DNA of 42,755 nt from Opitutaceae bacterium. GTDB lineage: Bacteria > Verrucomicrobiota > Verrucomicrobiia > Opitutales > Opitutaceae. Within the stretch, counting starts at the first letter, position 1; every line of letters starts with the position of its first letter. Positions 9,300 to 15,558 of the stretch are shown in pieces. The stretch spans positions 1 through 42,755 of the forward strand of contig JANQKI010000153.1 of the NCBI GenBank assembly GCA_028281165.1, in the 5' to 3' direction. The notes beneath the pieces were generated by a model. The model was not told where the DNA came from. It was given only the letters and a program-made list of their open reading frames with translations, and searched no databases. The position numbers and the translations under genes are program-made.

Positions 9300-10175
9300 C
9301 TATCCAAGGGCCACGCCAACCGTAGTTAGAATGCTAAAAAGCAGCAAGAGCTGAGCGGATTTTGCAAGAAGCGCGTTTAGGGCTGCGCCCTTGGTTCTGG
9401 AAAGAGAGAAACTCAAGTTCCAAGCCAAGGGAACAGAGAGAAACGGCAGTAGAGCCCATCCGTTTTTGACCAAAAGAAAGTAGATCACAATCACAATATA
9501 TGCCACCAAAAACTGGATACGATATTGCAGGATAGCAAAACCCCTACCCCGTCTCACAACTAGCGTGCGCTTGCCGGCCTGGGCATCGGTTTCCAAATCG
9601 CGATAATTATTCACCACGAGAATATTATTGGCAAGGCACCCCAAGGCCAAGCCGAGGAGAAAGACTTCGGTCGTCAAATCGCCCGTAAGCACGTAAAACG
9701 TCCCACTGGTCGCAACGAGACCGAAAAAAACGATAACGAAAATATCGCCGAGCCCGTGATAAGCCAATGGATAAGGCCCACCCGTATAAGCGTATCCGAA
9801 TAAAATGGATAATACTCCAACTACCAGCAATTCCCATCCCCGATAGGCAACTAGATTCAAGCCTAGCAGAAAAGCTAGGGCAAAAATGGATACAGCCACA
9901 ATAAGCATGGTCTTAGGAGCGATTTTTCCTGCGGCCACCTGTCGCTCCGGACCAAGTCGAGTCTCGGTATCCGCTCCTTTGATGAAATCGAAGTAATCGT
10001 TGGCCATATTCGTTCCGATCTGAATCAATAGAGCGAATCCCAAACAAATGAATACGGGAAACCAATCGATCCTGCCCTGCCCCACTGCTTCAACCGTTCC
10101 AACCATAATAGGCGAGACAGCGGCGGGCAGTGTTTTAGGCCGGGATGCGGCAATCCAAGGGGCTATTGATCCCAT
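9300..10175 (-). CDS. menA: 1,4-dihydroxy-2-naphthoate polyprenyltransferase MenA
   Basis: A 291-residue UbiA-superfamily integral membrane prenyltransferase that attaches the isoprenoid tail in menaquinone synthesis. The first Asp-rich motif is NMANDYFDFIKGAD and the second is NNYRDLETDAQAGK, both typical of MenA rather than UbiA. About eight or nine hydrophobic helices are visible. The N-terminus (WIAASRPKTLPAAVSPIMVG) matches the family, which supports the ATG start. It implies menaquinone-based respiration. The DUF1015 gene ends 36 bases upstream on the same strand. Confidence 0.95.
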   Translation of the reverse strand: MGSIAPWIAASRPKTLPAAVSPIMVGTVEAVGQGRIDWFPVFICLGFALLIQIGTNMANDYFDFIKGADTETRLGPERQVAAGKIAPKTMLIVAVSIFALAFLLGLNLVAYRGWELLVVGVLSILFGYAYTGGPYPLAYHGLGDIFVIVFFGLVATSGTFYVLTGDLTTEVFLLGLALGCLANNILVVNNYRDLETDAQAGKRTLVVRRGRGFAILQYRIQFLVAYIVIVIYFLLVKNGWALLPFLSVPLAWNLSFSLSRTKGAALNALLAKSAQLLLLFSILTTVGVALG

Positions 10176-10211
10176 TATATGAGAAAAGGAAACCCGGTTT
10201 CGTAAACCTGT

Positions 10212-11552
10212 CTATTGAATTCGCCGAGCTTCTAGGTAGAAACGCTTTTCATCCGCCTCGCCCATAGAGAATGTTTTTCTTGGCAGAGCTCCATCCAGAA
10301 CCACGGTTTTAAACAGGGCGCTCTTGCCGATGGCCGGAAGGAGAAAACCAATATTGCTCGGCTTCGAACCTAAGTCGACAAGAACGTCTTCGCCGTGGAT
10401 GTAGTCTACAACTGAATCCTTGCCCTCCAGATAGGAGTCGACGAAAGCCTGCAAATTCCCCACTTCCAGATTTCGCTTTGGGTTACTCAGCCGGATAATT
10501 CCAAACTCTGTAGCAGATACAAAGGTAATGCGGTGCTCTTCCTCGCTTTCGCCTAATTCGGCTAAACGTTCTTTGGCAGCTCCAAGGCTATCGAAGGTGT
10601 CGATCATTACCTTTGATCCCTCCGACGCGAAAAAGGATTCCATTTTCGCTTTGAGGTCCTCTGTATCCACATCAAAAATTACACGATGGATGGGTTCGAA
10701 CTCCAATCCCGAGTCGTGAACATTGACTAGCTCCACCAAAGCATAGCGCGCTGGATGGTCCATTACCAAGGTTGGGGCATCGGCATCCGACTTCATGCTT
10801 TCCCAAATATTTTTAGCAGTTGCCAGAGAGTGGTTGCCATCGCCCATGGCAAACAAAAGTACCCCCTTTTCGGATACATCATATTTTGCATCGAACACGT
10901 CCTGCTTGCTGAGATCGCTGAGCGAGGCGAGGACACTTGCGACATCTTCATCGGAGTTAACTCTCCAACCTTTCAGATGACCGCTATTTGCCATGAGTTC
11001 GAAATCGTAGGCGAGATCGAGATTCTTTTCGAAAAGAGGCTCGATTACGGTCCGGTCCGGATCGTCGATCAGAACCATAATATGAGGCAGCTCGATCTTC
11101 GCGTTTTTGCGGATCTTAACGCGTGGGGGCAGTCGATCCTCAATCGTTCCTTCGGTTGCTCGAATCAGACTCTGCGAACCGACCTTGTAATCGTATTTTT
11201 CCAGGTCCAGTGAGACAATCAGCCCCTTCCTCGATTCAACGTGGCTGGTTTTGCGATCGAGCAAAATAAATCCAGGCCCCTGATCTTCCAGAATTCCTTC
11301 TTCAAGATAGGTCTCCATGGCCTTGTTGATCCGCTCAATCCGCGCATCGCCGTCAGGCTCTTCTAGATAAACCTCCGGAAACACGGTATTCAAAGTCGAC
11401 GGGGAATCGCCAACCTCGTCTTCCACCTGTTTCCAGTAGTCAGGCTGTGACGTGTACTGATCACAGGCGACAACCGCCCATTTCGTCAAATCCACCCCCT
11501 CGCGCGGAAGAAGGATGTTAGGCGCCTTTAGACCAATATCTTCGTTCTCCAT
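10212..11552 (-). CDS. DUF1015 family protein
   Basis: A 446-residue cytoplasmic protein of the DUF1015 family. Recognisable blocks are WAVVACDQYTSQPDYW near the N-terminus, a central FAMGDGNHSLATAK and the downstream HPARYALVELVNVHD. The biochemical role of the family is not established. The ATG start gives the usual N-terminus. The terminator of rpmE lies about 32 bases upstream, so this gene must have its own promoter between them or depend on read-through. It is followed by menA. Confidence 0.85.
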   Translation of the reverse strand: MENEDIGLKAPNILLPREGVDLTKWAVVACDQYTSQPDYWKQVEDEVGDSPSTLNTVFPEVYLEEPDGDARIERINKAMETYLEEGILEDQGPGFILLDRKTSHVESRKGLIVSLDLEKYDYKVGSQSLIRATEGTIEDRLPPRVKIRKNAKIELPHIMVLIDDPDRTVIEPLFEKNLDLAYDFELMANSGHLKGWRVNSDEDVASVLASLSDLSKQDVFDAKYDVSEKGVLLFAMGDGNHSLATAKNIWESMKSDADAPTLVMDHPARYALVELVNVHDSGLEFEPIHRVIFDVDTEDLKAKMESFFASEGSKVMIDTFDSLGAAKERLAELGESEEEHRITFVSATEFGIIRLSNPKRNLEVGNLQAFVDSYLEGKDSVVDYIHGEDVLVDLGSKPSNIGFLLPAIGKSALFKTVVLDGALPRKTFSMGEADEKRFYLEARRIQ

Positions 11553-11583
11553 GATTTGCGTTCGTTTGAAAACTGGGAAAATG

Positions 11584-11621
11584 AAAAGGGCAATCCGAGT
11601 TACACAAAACTCGAATTGCCC
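11584..11621 (-). terminator. Intrinsic terminator of the rpmJ-rpmE operon
   Basis: On the minus strand a two-part stem (GGGCAAT with ATTGCCC, then CGAGTT with AACTCG around a 6-base loop) is followed by TTTTCATTTT. It lies 49 bases after the rpmE stop and just before the DUF1015 gene. Confidence 0.85.
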
Positions 11622-11669
11622 TTAAAAATTCGGTTGCTGAATGAAAACGGCATTCAGCGCTGAGCATCT

Positions 11670-11918
11670 CTAGCGGCGACTGCGACGGAATTTCTTCTGG
11701 AACTTCTCGACGCGACCAGCCGTGTCGACGAAACGCTTTTCGCCAGTGTAGACGGGGTGAGAATCCATGGTTACATCGCGTACAACCTTAACATGTTCCA
11801 CGCCATTGATGGTCTCGGTTTGACCGGTTTTGATGGTGGAATTCGTCACAAACTGTTTTCCGCTGGAAACGTCTACAAAAACAGTTGGGTGATAGTTGGG
11901 ATGGATGCCCTTTTTCAT
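11670..11918 (-). CDS. rpmE2: 50S ribosomal protein L31, type B (zinc-free)
   Basis: An 82-residue bL31. It starts MKKGIHPNYHPTVFVDVSSG and contains DSHPVYTGEKRFVDTAGRV near the C-terminus, as in type B L31. It has no cysteine, so it is the form that does not bind zinc. It lies 19 bases downstream of rpmJ and is followed by a strong terminator, so the two form a short operon. In many bacteria such zinc-free forms are repressed by Zur as backups; whether another L31 exists here cannot be seen. Confidence 0.96.
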   Translation of the reverse strand: MKKGIHPNYHPTVFVDVSSGKQFVTNSTIKTGQTETINGVEHVKVVRDVTMDSHPVYTGEKRFVDTAGRVEKFQKKFRRSRR

Positions 11919-11937
11919 TCGACTCCTTGAAAAGCGA

Positions 11938-12063
11938 TTAACCCTGGCGAGCTTTGAAGCGCGGGTTTGATTTGCAGATGACGTACAATCTTCCCTTGCG
12001 ACGTACCACCTGGCAGTCGGGATGTCTTGTTTTTGCGGACTTTAGAGAAGAGACAACTTTCAT
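11938..12063 (-). CDS. rpmJ: 50S ribosomal protein L36, YkgO type
   Basis: A 41-residue protein, [20 protein letters not shown] followed by a basic middle and [10 protein letters not shown]. It closely resembles the alternative L36 of enterobacteria (YkgO). Only two Cys remain (17 and 30), and the ligand positions that are Cys and His in classical L36 are not conserved, so zinc binding is unlikely. It is read from the minus strand with an ATG at 12061-12063 and TAA at 11938-11940. It precedes rpmE in an apparent two-gene operon. No strong Shine-Dalgarno site is visible. Confidence 0.93.
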   Translation of the reverse strand: MKVVSSLKSAKTRHPDCQVVRRKGRLYVICKSNPRFKARQG

Positions 12064-12080
12064 AAGGGGCGTAAAGACAT

Positions 12081-12099
12081 ACAGGGCCTTGCTCCCTGT
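12081..12099 (-). repeat. Short inverted repeat in rpmJ leader
   Basis: ACAGGG and CCCTGT flank a 7-base loop, 17 bases upstream of the rpmJ ATG. It could be an mRNA hairpin or an operator. There is no direct evidence for either. Confidence 0.4.
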
Positions 12100-12190
12100 C
12101 AATATCGCTTTTCGCTAAAAAATCGGTTATTTGAAATCCGAACTTAACCTAATTCCAAGCCTCCTTCGCAACCATTTGCCTCATCATTTT

Positions 12191-12278
12191 CTTCCTTCAT
12201 CTCCATCTTCATCAAACTAGCATTTTCTAGGCGTAACCGCCTCTGAGCCCTAGGAATGGGATGAAGATGAGAATGAAG
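12191..12278. repeat. Long imperfect inverted repeat between rpmJ and algH
   Basis: Outer arms at 12191-12213 and 12260-12278 pair over about 18 bp with two single-base bulges (ATCTTCATC with GATGAAGAT at the inner end). An inner stem uses CTAGG at 12227-12231 and CCTAG at 12249-12253, with GGCG/CGCC further in. The whole can form one rod about 88 bases long. It lies downstream of algH and upstream of rpmJ. It may be a dispersed palindromic element or an RNA structure; no U-run follows on either strand. Confidence 0.5.
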
Positions 12279-12348
12279 AGTGAAGACAAAGTGTCCGACA
12301 GGAATATTTAGGGACTGGCACCAAAGCCCTCATCATAAGAATATCTCC

Positions 12349-12912
12349 TCAATTCCACTCCACGACTTCCGGGGCCATGGACATGAGTCCCAGTCCTAGA
12401 TCGATATTCATCATCACGTGGCGCCAAAGCTCTTCCCCATCGAATCGGTTGATGGCGTAGCCGTCCATTTTTGAAATTACCCAGGCGTTCTCATTCAGTT
12501 CGCTTCGCAACTGGCCAGAGCTCCAACCCGAATAACCTTTGAAGGCTCGAAGCACTAACTCAGGATCAGACTCCCTTTTGGATTGAGCGATCATTGGCTC
12601 CATCCCGAAATAAAGCTTAAATTCATTGGCCTCTGGAACCACCTTCCAGGCTGAAAGAAAAATTCGCTCCGGCTCCACAGGTCCACCCACATAAAGCGGC
12701 ACATCCTGCAAATCGTAGTCGGCAAATTGAGATCCGACCTGACCGAGTCTCACGCCCGAGTCCTTATTAACCACAACGCCAACCGAGCCCTCGGAGCCAT
12801 GACTCGTCATCAAGACAACGCTACGAAAAAAATTGGAGTCCTTTAAATGTGGATGCGCCAAGATCAAAGATCCCGTCAGCTGATTATCCTCTTCCTGGAA
12901 TTCGTCGTACAT
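12349..12912 (-). CDS. YqgE/AlgH family protein (DUF179)
   Basis: A 187-residue protein of the UPF0301/AlgH family. Visible family blocks are GSLILAHPHLKDSNFFRSVV, the GSVGVVVNKDSG segment, PLYVGGPVEPERIF and GYSGWSSGQLRSEL. The family has a known fold but no settled biochemical role. It is transcribed alone, divergent from the NIF3-like gene. The ATG start leaves a short acidic N-terminal extension (MYDEFQEEDNQ) before the conserved domain. Confidence 0.92.
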   Translation of the reverse strand: MYDEFQEEDNQLTGSLILAHPHLKDSNFFRSVVLMTSHGSEGSVGVVVNKDSGVRLGQVGSQFADYDLQDVPLYVGGPVEPERIFLSAWKVVPEANEFKLYFGMEPMIAQSKRESDPELVLRAFKGYSGWSSGQLRSELNENAWVISKMDGYAINRFDGEELWRHVMMNIDLGLGLMSMAPEVVEWN

Positions 12913-13040
12913 CTGAAGTTGACCCTTAAACCTTCTATCAGGATTGTCGGTAACTCAAGCTTAGCTTTGCCCAAATCACCCCAATACGAAATGCCACTTT
13001 CGCTTAACATTCCAGACAAGTCCTTCTAACGATTGAGAGC

Positions 13041-13796
13041 ATGCCATCCCTAGAAGAAATCGTCAGCTTTTGCAACACGCGGGCTCGCGCTCAGGAGATC
13101 AAAGACTTTCCAGGAGCCTTTAACGGCCTGCAGTTCGCCAATGATGGCAAGATAACCAAGATTGGCGCTGCGGTGGATGCCGGTCTCGTTCCTTTTCAGA
13201 AAGCAAGGGCGGCGGGCATTGATTTTCTCATTGTCCACCATGGCATGTATTGGAATGGCGTGCAGCCTGTAGTGGATATTGAATACAAAAAAAACAAGCT
13301 GCTGATCGATGCGAATATGGCGGTCTATTCCTGCCATCTCCCGCTAGACGCTCACTCCGAAATTGGGAACAGCGCATTACTGGCAAAAACAGTGGGAATC
13401 CAGCCGAGCGGATCATTCGCCAATTACGAGGGCGTTGATATTGGTTTTGTGGGTACATGGACATCAGATCGCAAAGCTTTGAAGCAAGCGCTGGTCGAAG
13501 AGTTTGGATCCGGCATCACAGCAATGGAGTTTGGCTCCAACACGCCATCAAAGATCTGCGTTTGTACGGGCAGTGGCTCAAGCGTGATCGAGGAAATGAA
13601 AGCTGCGGGCTCCGATACTCTGATTACTGGCGAATTGAAACAGCACTTCTTCAACATCGCCCAGGAGCGAGAGCTCAATCTTTACATATGCGGTCACTAC
13701 GCGACTGAAACTTTCGGCGTCAAGGCTCTCGCCTCTGACTGCGCTGCTAAATTTAATCTCGAATGGGAATTTATCGAGACCGAATGCCCCCTTTAA
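13041..13796 (+). CDS. NIF3/DUF34-family metal-binding protein
   Basis: A 251-residue member of the NIF3 (DUF34, YbgI/YqfO) family. The dinuclear metal site is visible in VHHG (His66, His67), in the PLDAH segment (Asp103) and in the C-terminal GHYATETFG. It lacks the extra PII-like insert of the long YqfO form, so it is the short version. Proposed roles in the family range from GTP cyclohydrolase I type 2 activity to metal handling; none is established. ATG start 128 bases after the divergent algH start. Confidence 0.93.
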   Translation: MPSLEEIVSFCNTRARAQEIKDFPGAFNGLQFANDGKITKIGAAVDAGLVPFQKARAAGIDFLIVHHGMYWNGVQPVVDIEYKKNKLLIDANMAVYSCHLPLDAHSEIGNSALLAKTVGIQPSGSFANYEGVDIGFVGTWTSDRKALKQALVEEFGSGITAMEFGSNTPSKICVCTGSGSSVIEEMKAAGSDTLITGELKQHFFNIAQERELNLYICGHYATETFGVKALASDCAAKFNLEWEFIETECPL

Positions 13797-13918
13797 GAGA
13801 CCGTCCATTAGATCGGTTTCGATAGGGCCTACCTACCTGACGTACTCCTTTGACTGTCTCTAAGAGCCCGTCCAAATATTCGTGCAATTGAACGCCATTT
13901 CATTAAACCTCCCAAGCC

Positions 13919-14347
13919 ATGAAACGCATCGCTGTCTTAAACGGACCAAATCTTGACAGACTGGGCAAACGCCAACCGGAACTTTACGGATCGCAAACGC
14001 TAGAGGATCTCGAAAACCAGTTGCAGGCAGCCTTCACCGATGTCGATTTCATGTTCTTCCAATCCAATCACGAAGGAGCCTTGGTCAGCAAGATATCGAA
14101 GTTGGCCGACGAAGGCTGCGATGGCATCGTCTTCAACCCCGCAGCCTACTCGCACACCAGTATCGCGTTGAGAGATGCGCTCGGTGGCGCGAAAATACCG
14201 ACGATAGAAGTCCACATCAGCAATGTGCATAAGCGCGAGCGGTTTCGCCATCACTCGCACACCGCCAACGAATCGATTGGCGTCATTGCAGGTCTAGGCT
14301 TCAAAGGCTACCACTACGCTGTACAGCACTTAATCGAGCTTAGCTAG
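13919..14347 (+). CDS. aroQ: 3-dehydroquinate dehydratase, type II
   Basis: A 142-residue type II dehydroquinase that converts 3-dehydroquinate to 3-dehydroshikimate in the shikimate pathway. Motifs are LNGPNLDRLGKRQPELYG with the catalytic flexible loop and Tyr, FFQSNHEGALVSKI, FNPAAYSHTSIALRDAL, and EVHISN followed by RFRHHSHT. The size fits the dodecameric family. No other shikimate gene is adjacent. The stretch after it is the 870-base gene-free region with small RNA candidates. Confidence 0.97.
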   Translation: MKRIAVLNGPNLDRLGKRQPELYGSQTLEDLENQLQAAFTDVDFMFFQSNHEGALVSKISKLADEGCDGIVFNPAAYSHTSIALRDALGGAKIPTIEVHISNVHKRERFRHHSHTANESIGVIAGLGFKGYHYAVQHLIELS

Positions 14348-14494
14348 GCAGAGCCTATTCAAATAGTCTGTAGGAAGCTTGGTCGCTTGGACTTGCTAGA
14401 CAGCCTCTTAAAAAGAAGGGTGGCAGCGCCATACTTTAGTTATGACCTTTTATATGCAGCTCATAATACCAGTTGCAACGCATGTTGCAGATAC

Positions 14495-14520
14495 AAAAAA
14501 TGGGCGGTTAAACCGCCCAT
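14495..14520 (-). terminator. Intrinsic terminator of small RNA 1
   Basis: On the minus strand ATGGGCGG pairs with CCGCCCAT around a short loop and is followed at once by six T. It has the form of a strong rho-independent terminator, and no protein gene ends here. Confidence 0.85.
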
Positions 14521-14576
14521 TAAGCGCTGTCAGTCCCTGGATGATTTTATCAGTGCCAGGCATCGCGCCTTGAATG
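14495..14576 (-). ncRNA. Putative small RNA, copy 1 of a tandem pair
   Basis: A predicted transcript of about 82 bases on the minus strand with its own promoter and terminator. Its 5' part can fold as GCGC, then GCCTGG, then GAT, paired with ATC, CCAGG and GCGC, and the terminator hairpin follows. A second copy at 14695-14780 shares the core TGCCTGGC and ATCCAGGGA. Its outer helix is ACAC/GTGT in place of GCGC/GCGC, so two G-C pairs are replaced by A-U pairs. That pattern supports selection on RNA structure. I do not recognise the family. The 5' end is estimated from the promoter. Overlapping open frames on both strands look like chance. Confidence 0.65.
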
Positions 14577-14582
14577 AGTATC

Positions 14583-14610
14583 AAACTACTGACTACACAT
14601 CTGAGGTCAA
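14583..14610 (-). promoter_or_regulatory. Promoter of small RNA 1
   Basis: A -35 element TTGACC (14605-14610) and a -10 element TAGTTT (14583-14588) are separated by 16 bases on the minus strand. The second copy has the same -35, the same spacing and a related -10. Confidence 0.6.
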
Positions 14611-14694
14611 CTATAACCGGGCGATTTTTGCCCAAAATTAAGCCCACTTTTGAAGATATTAGCTGGCCTAATTGAGTAGTGATTATTCCATTAC

Positions 14695-14722
14695 AAAAAG
14701 AGGGCGACCTTAAAGTCGCCCT
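14695..14722 (-). terminator. Intrinsic terminator of small RNA 2
   Basis: On the minus strand GGGCGAC pairs with GTCGCCC around a 6-base loop, followed by C and five T. It is equivalent in position to the terminator of copy 1, with stem changes that keep pairing. Confidence 0.85.
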
Positions 14723-14780
14723 TAAACACTCTCATTCCCTGGATACGTTTAGCAGAGCCAGGCACCGTGTTCTATTTACG
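14695..14780 (-). ncRNA. Putative small RNA, copy 2 of a tandem pair
   Basis: A predicted transcript of about 86 bases, homologous to copy 1. The outer helix is ACAC with GTGT, the inner helix is CCTGG with CCAGG, and the terminator stem follows. The loop and the spacer between helices differ from copy 1, while TGCCTGGC and ATCCAGGGA are kept. The two copies are about 200 bases apart in the same orientation, which suggests an old duplication. The target and family are unknown. A trans-acting regulatory RNA is the simplest guess. Confidence 0.65.
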
Positions 14781-14786
14781 TAAGTC

Positions 14787-14852
14787 AGCCTAGAAGAATG
14801 TATCGACAGGTCAAGGCTTAAATTAAATAAATACAATTTATTATTTATTTAT
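14787..14852 (-). promoter_or_regulatory. Promoter of small RNA 2 with A/T-rich upstream tract
   Basis: On the minus strand, -35 TTGACC (14809-14814) and -10 TAGGCT (14787-14792) have a 16-base spacer, exactly as in copy 1. Directly upstream, 14819-14852 is almost pure A/T with inverted symmetry (TAAATAAATA and TATTTATTTA). It could act as an UP element and make this a strong promoter. Confidence 0.6.
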
Positions 14853-14878
14853 CTGCCGCTAAAGAAGATGCTGCAGTT

Positions 14879-14916
14879 AAAAAACGCAAAGACCCGGCGG
14901 TCCCACATCCGCCGGG
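14879..14916 (-). terminator. Intrinsic terminator of third putative RNA
   Basis: On the minus strand CCCGGCGG pairs with CCGCCGGG around an 8-base loop, followed by TCTTTGCG and six T. The strong GC stem and the U-run indicate termination of a minus-strand transcript, although no minus-strand protein gene lies upstream within 1.7 kb. Confidence 0.75.
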
Positions 14917-15000
14917 CCAAGCAACGACTCAGTTTTGGAACTAAAATCCTGACTGAAATTTTTCTAGCAAAGCCTTTTTGAGAGTCTTCGTTTTGTCTGT
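14879..15000 (-). ncRNA. Possible third small RNA
   Basis: Upstream of the terminator on the minus strand, GACTC (near 14989) can pair with GAGTC (near 14926). Inside it CAGT/ACTG and GGA/TCC can form a further stem. A weak promoter candidate is TTGATA (15030-15035) with AATACT (15006-15011) at 18-base spacing, which would give a transcript of about 122 bases. It shares no clear sequence with the tandem pair. The terminator is the strongest part of the evidence; the 5' end is a guess. Confidence 0.4.
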
Positions 15001-15057
15001 CGTCCAGTATTTCTACTGTGCCTAGAGTTTATCAAAAACGCCGGTTTCGCGCAATCC

Positions 15058-15110
15058 GTGATGCATACTGAATCTCGCGCGAGATTCCGCATTACCGATG
15101 CGTTAATCAC
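15058..15110. promoter_or_regulatory. Nested palindrome, possible operator
   Basis: A perfect 18-base palindrome, GAATCTCGCGCGAGATTC, lies at 15070-15087. Around it GTGATGCAT (15058-15066) is partly mirrored by ATGC (15098-15101) and ATCAC (15106-15110). It sits between the third RNA candidate and the small membrane protein gene, which run apart, so it could be an operator for either. No regulator is identified. Confidence 0.45.
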
Positions 15111-15220
15111 TCCATTTGGCCATGTGAGTGTAAAAATAAGGCGAATACCTGCTCAAGATCGTCGTTTTTCGCTTTATTTGGATGGACAGAATTTAGATCG
15201 AGGCTAACTAACTAAACCAT

Positions 15221-15472
15221 ATGTCAAAGGACCAAAGCGTAATGAAGGTAACGCCTAAAACGATCGTTATCGATCTCTTCATCACCATCGTCGTATGGTA
15301 TCTGTTCCTGCTTTGGTTCAAGCCGCATGTTCCGAGCGAAGACCCAGGCACGATCACCTTAGTCGCCGCTTTCACTGCCGTACCGGCAGCTGCTACCTTT
15401 TGGCTTTGTCTGCAAATGTTCAAAGTCACGCTCCTGCACCAGCGGAAGCTAAAGCAGGAAAAGCAAGGCTAG
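15221..15472 (+). CDS. Small two-helix membrane protein, unknown
   Basis: An 83-residue protein with two hydrophobic helices (about residues 15-33 and 47-68), separated by a short Pro-containing loop (KPHVPSEDPG), and a basic tail (HQRKLKQEKQG). This suggests an inner-membrane hairpin with both ends in the cytoplasm. I do not recognise a family. ATG 15221 is used; ATG 15242 has AAAGGA about 10 bases ahead and may be the true start. It lies upstream of the 2-hydroxyacid dehydrogenase, 86 bases apart. Confidence 0.65.
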   Translation: MSKDQSVMKVTPKTIVIDLFITIVVWYLFLLWFKPHVPSEDPGTITLVAAFTAVPAAATFWLCLQMFKVTLLHQRKLKQEKQG

Positions 15473-15558
15473 CCAGCAGCGTTCGCCTTCGAATGCCCCA
15501 TCACCACCTTTCGAGGCAATCGAATTTTCAAATTTCAGCTGCAAGCTAGTCTCCCTAG

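Larger units (their letters stand above)
14348..15220. other. Gene-free region rich in RNA structures
   Basis: This 873-base stretch between aroQ and the small membrane protein holds three minus-strand intrinsic terminators (near 14495, 14695 and 14879), two matching promoters, an A/T-rich tract (14819-14852) and a large palindrome (15058-15110), each listed separately. Open frames at 14387-14641 on the plus strand and 14450-14647 on the minus strand cross the structured RNAs and show no protein features. From 14348 to 14490 I see nothing definite. Confidence 0.6.

Noticed and set aside
14387..14641. Plus-strand 84-codon frame (and a 65-codon frame opposite)
   Set aside because: Both cross the promoter, stem and terminator of the first small RNA, and neither has a protein-like pattern.
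14495..14780. The two repeats as integron attC sites
   Set aside because: No attC core sites (GTTRRRY or RYYYAAC) and no cassette genes or integrase; promoters and terminators fit small RNAs better.
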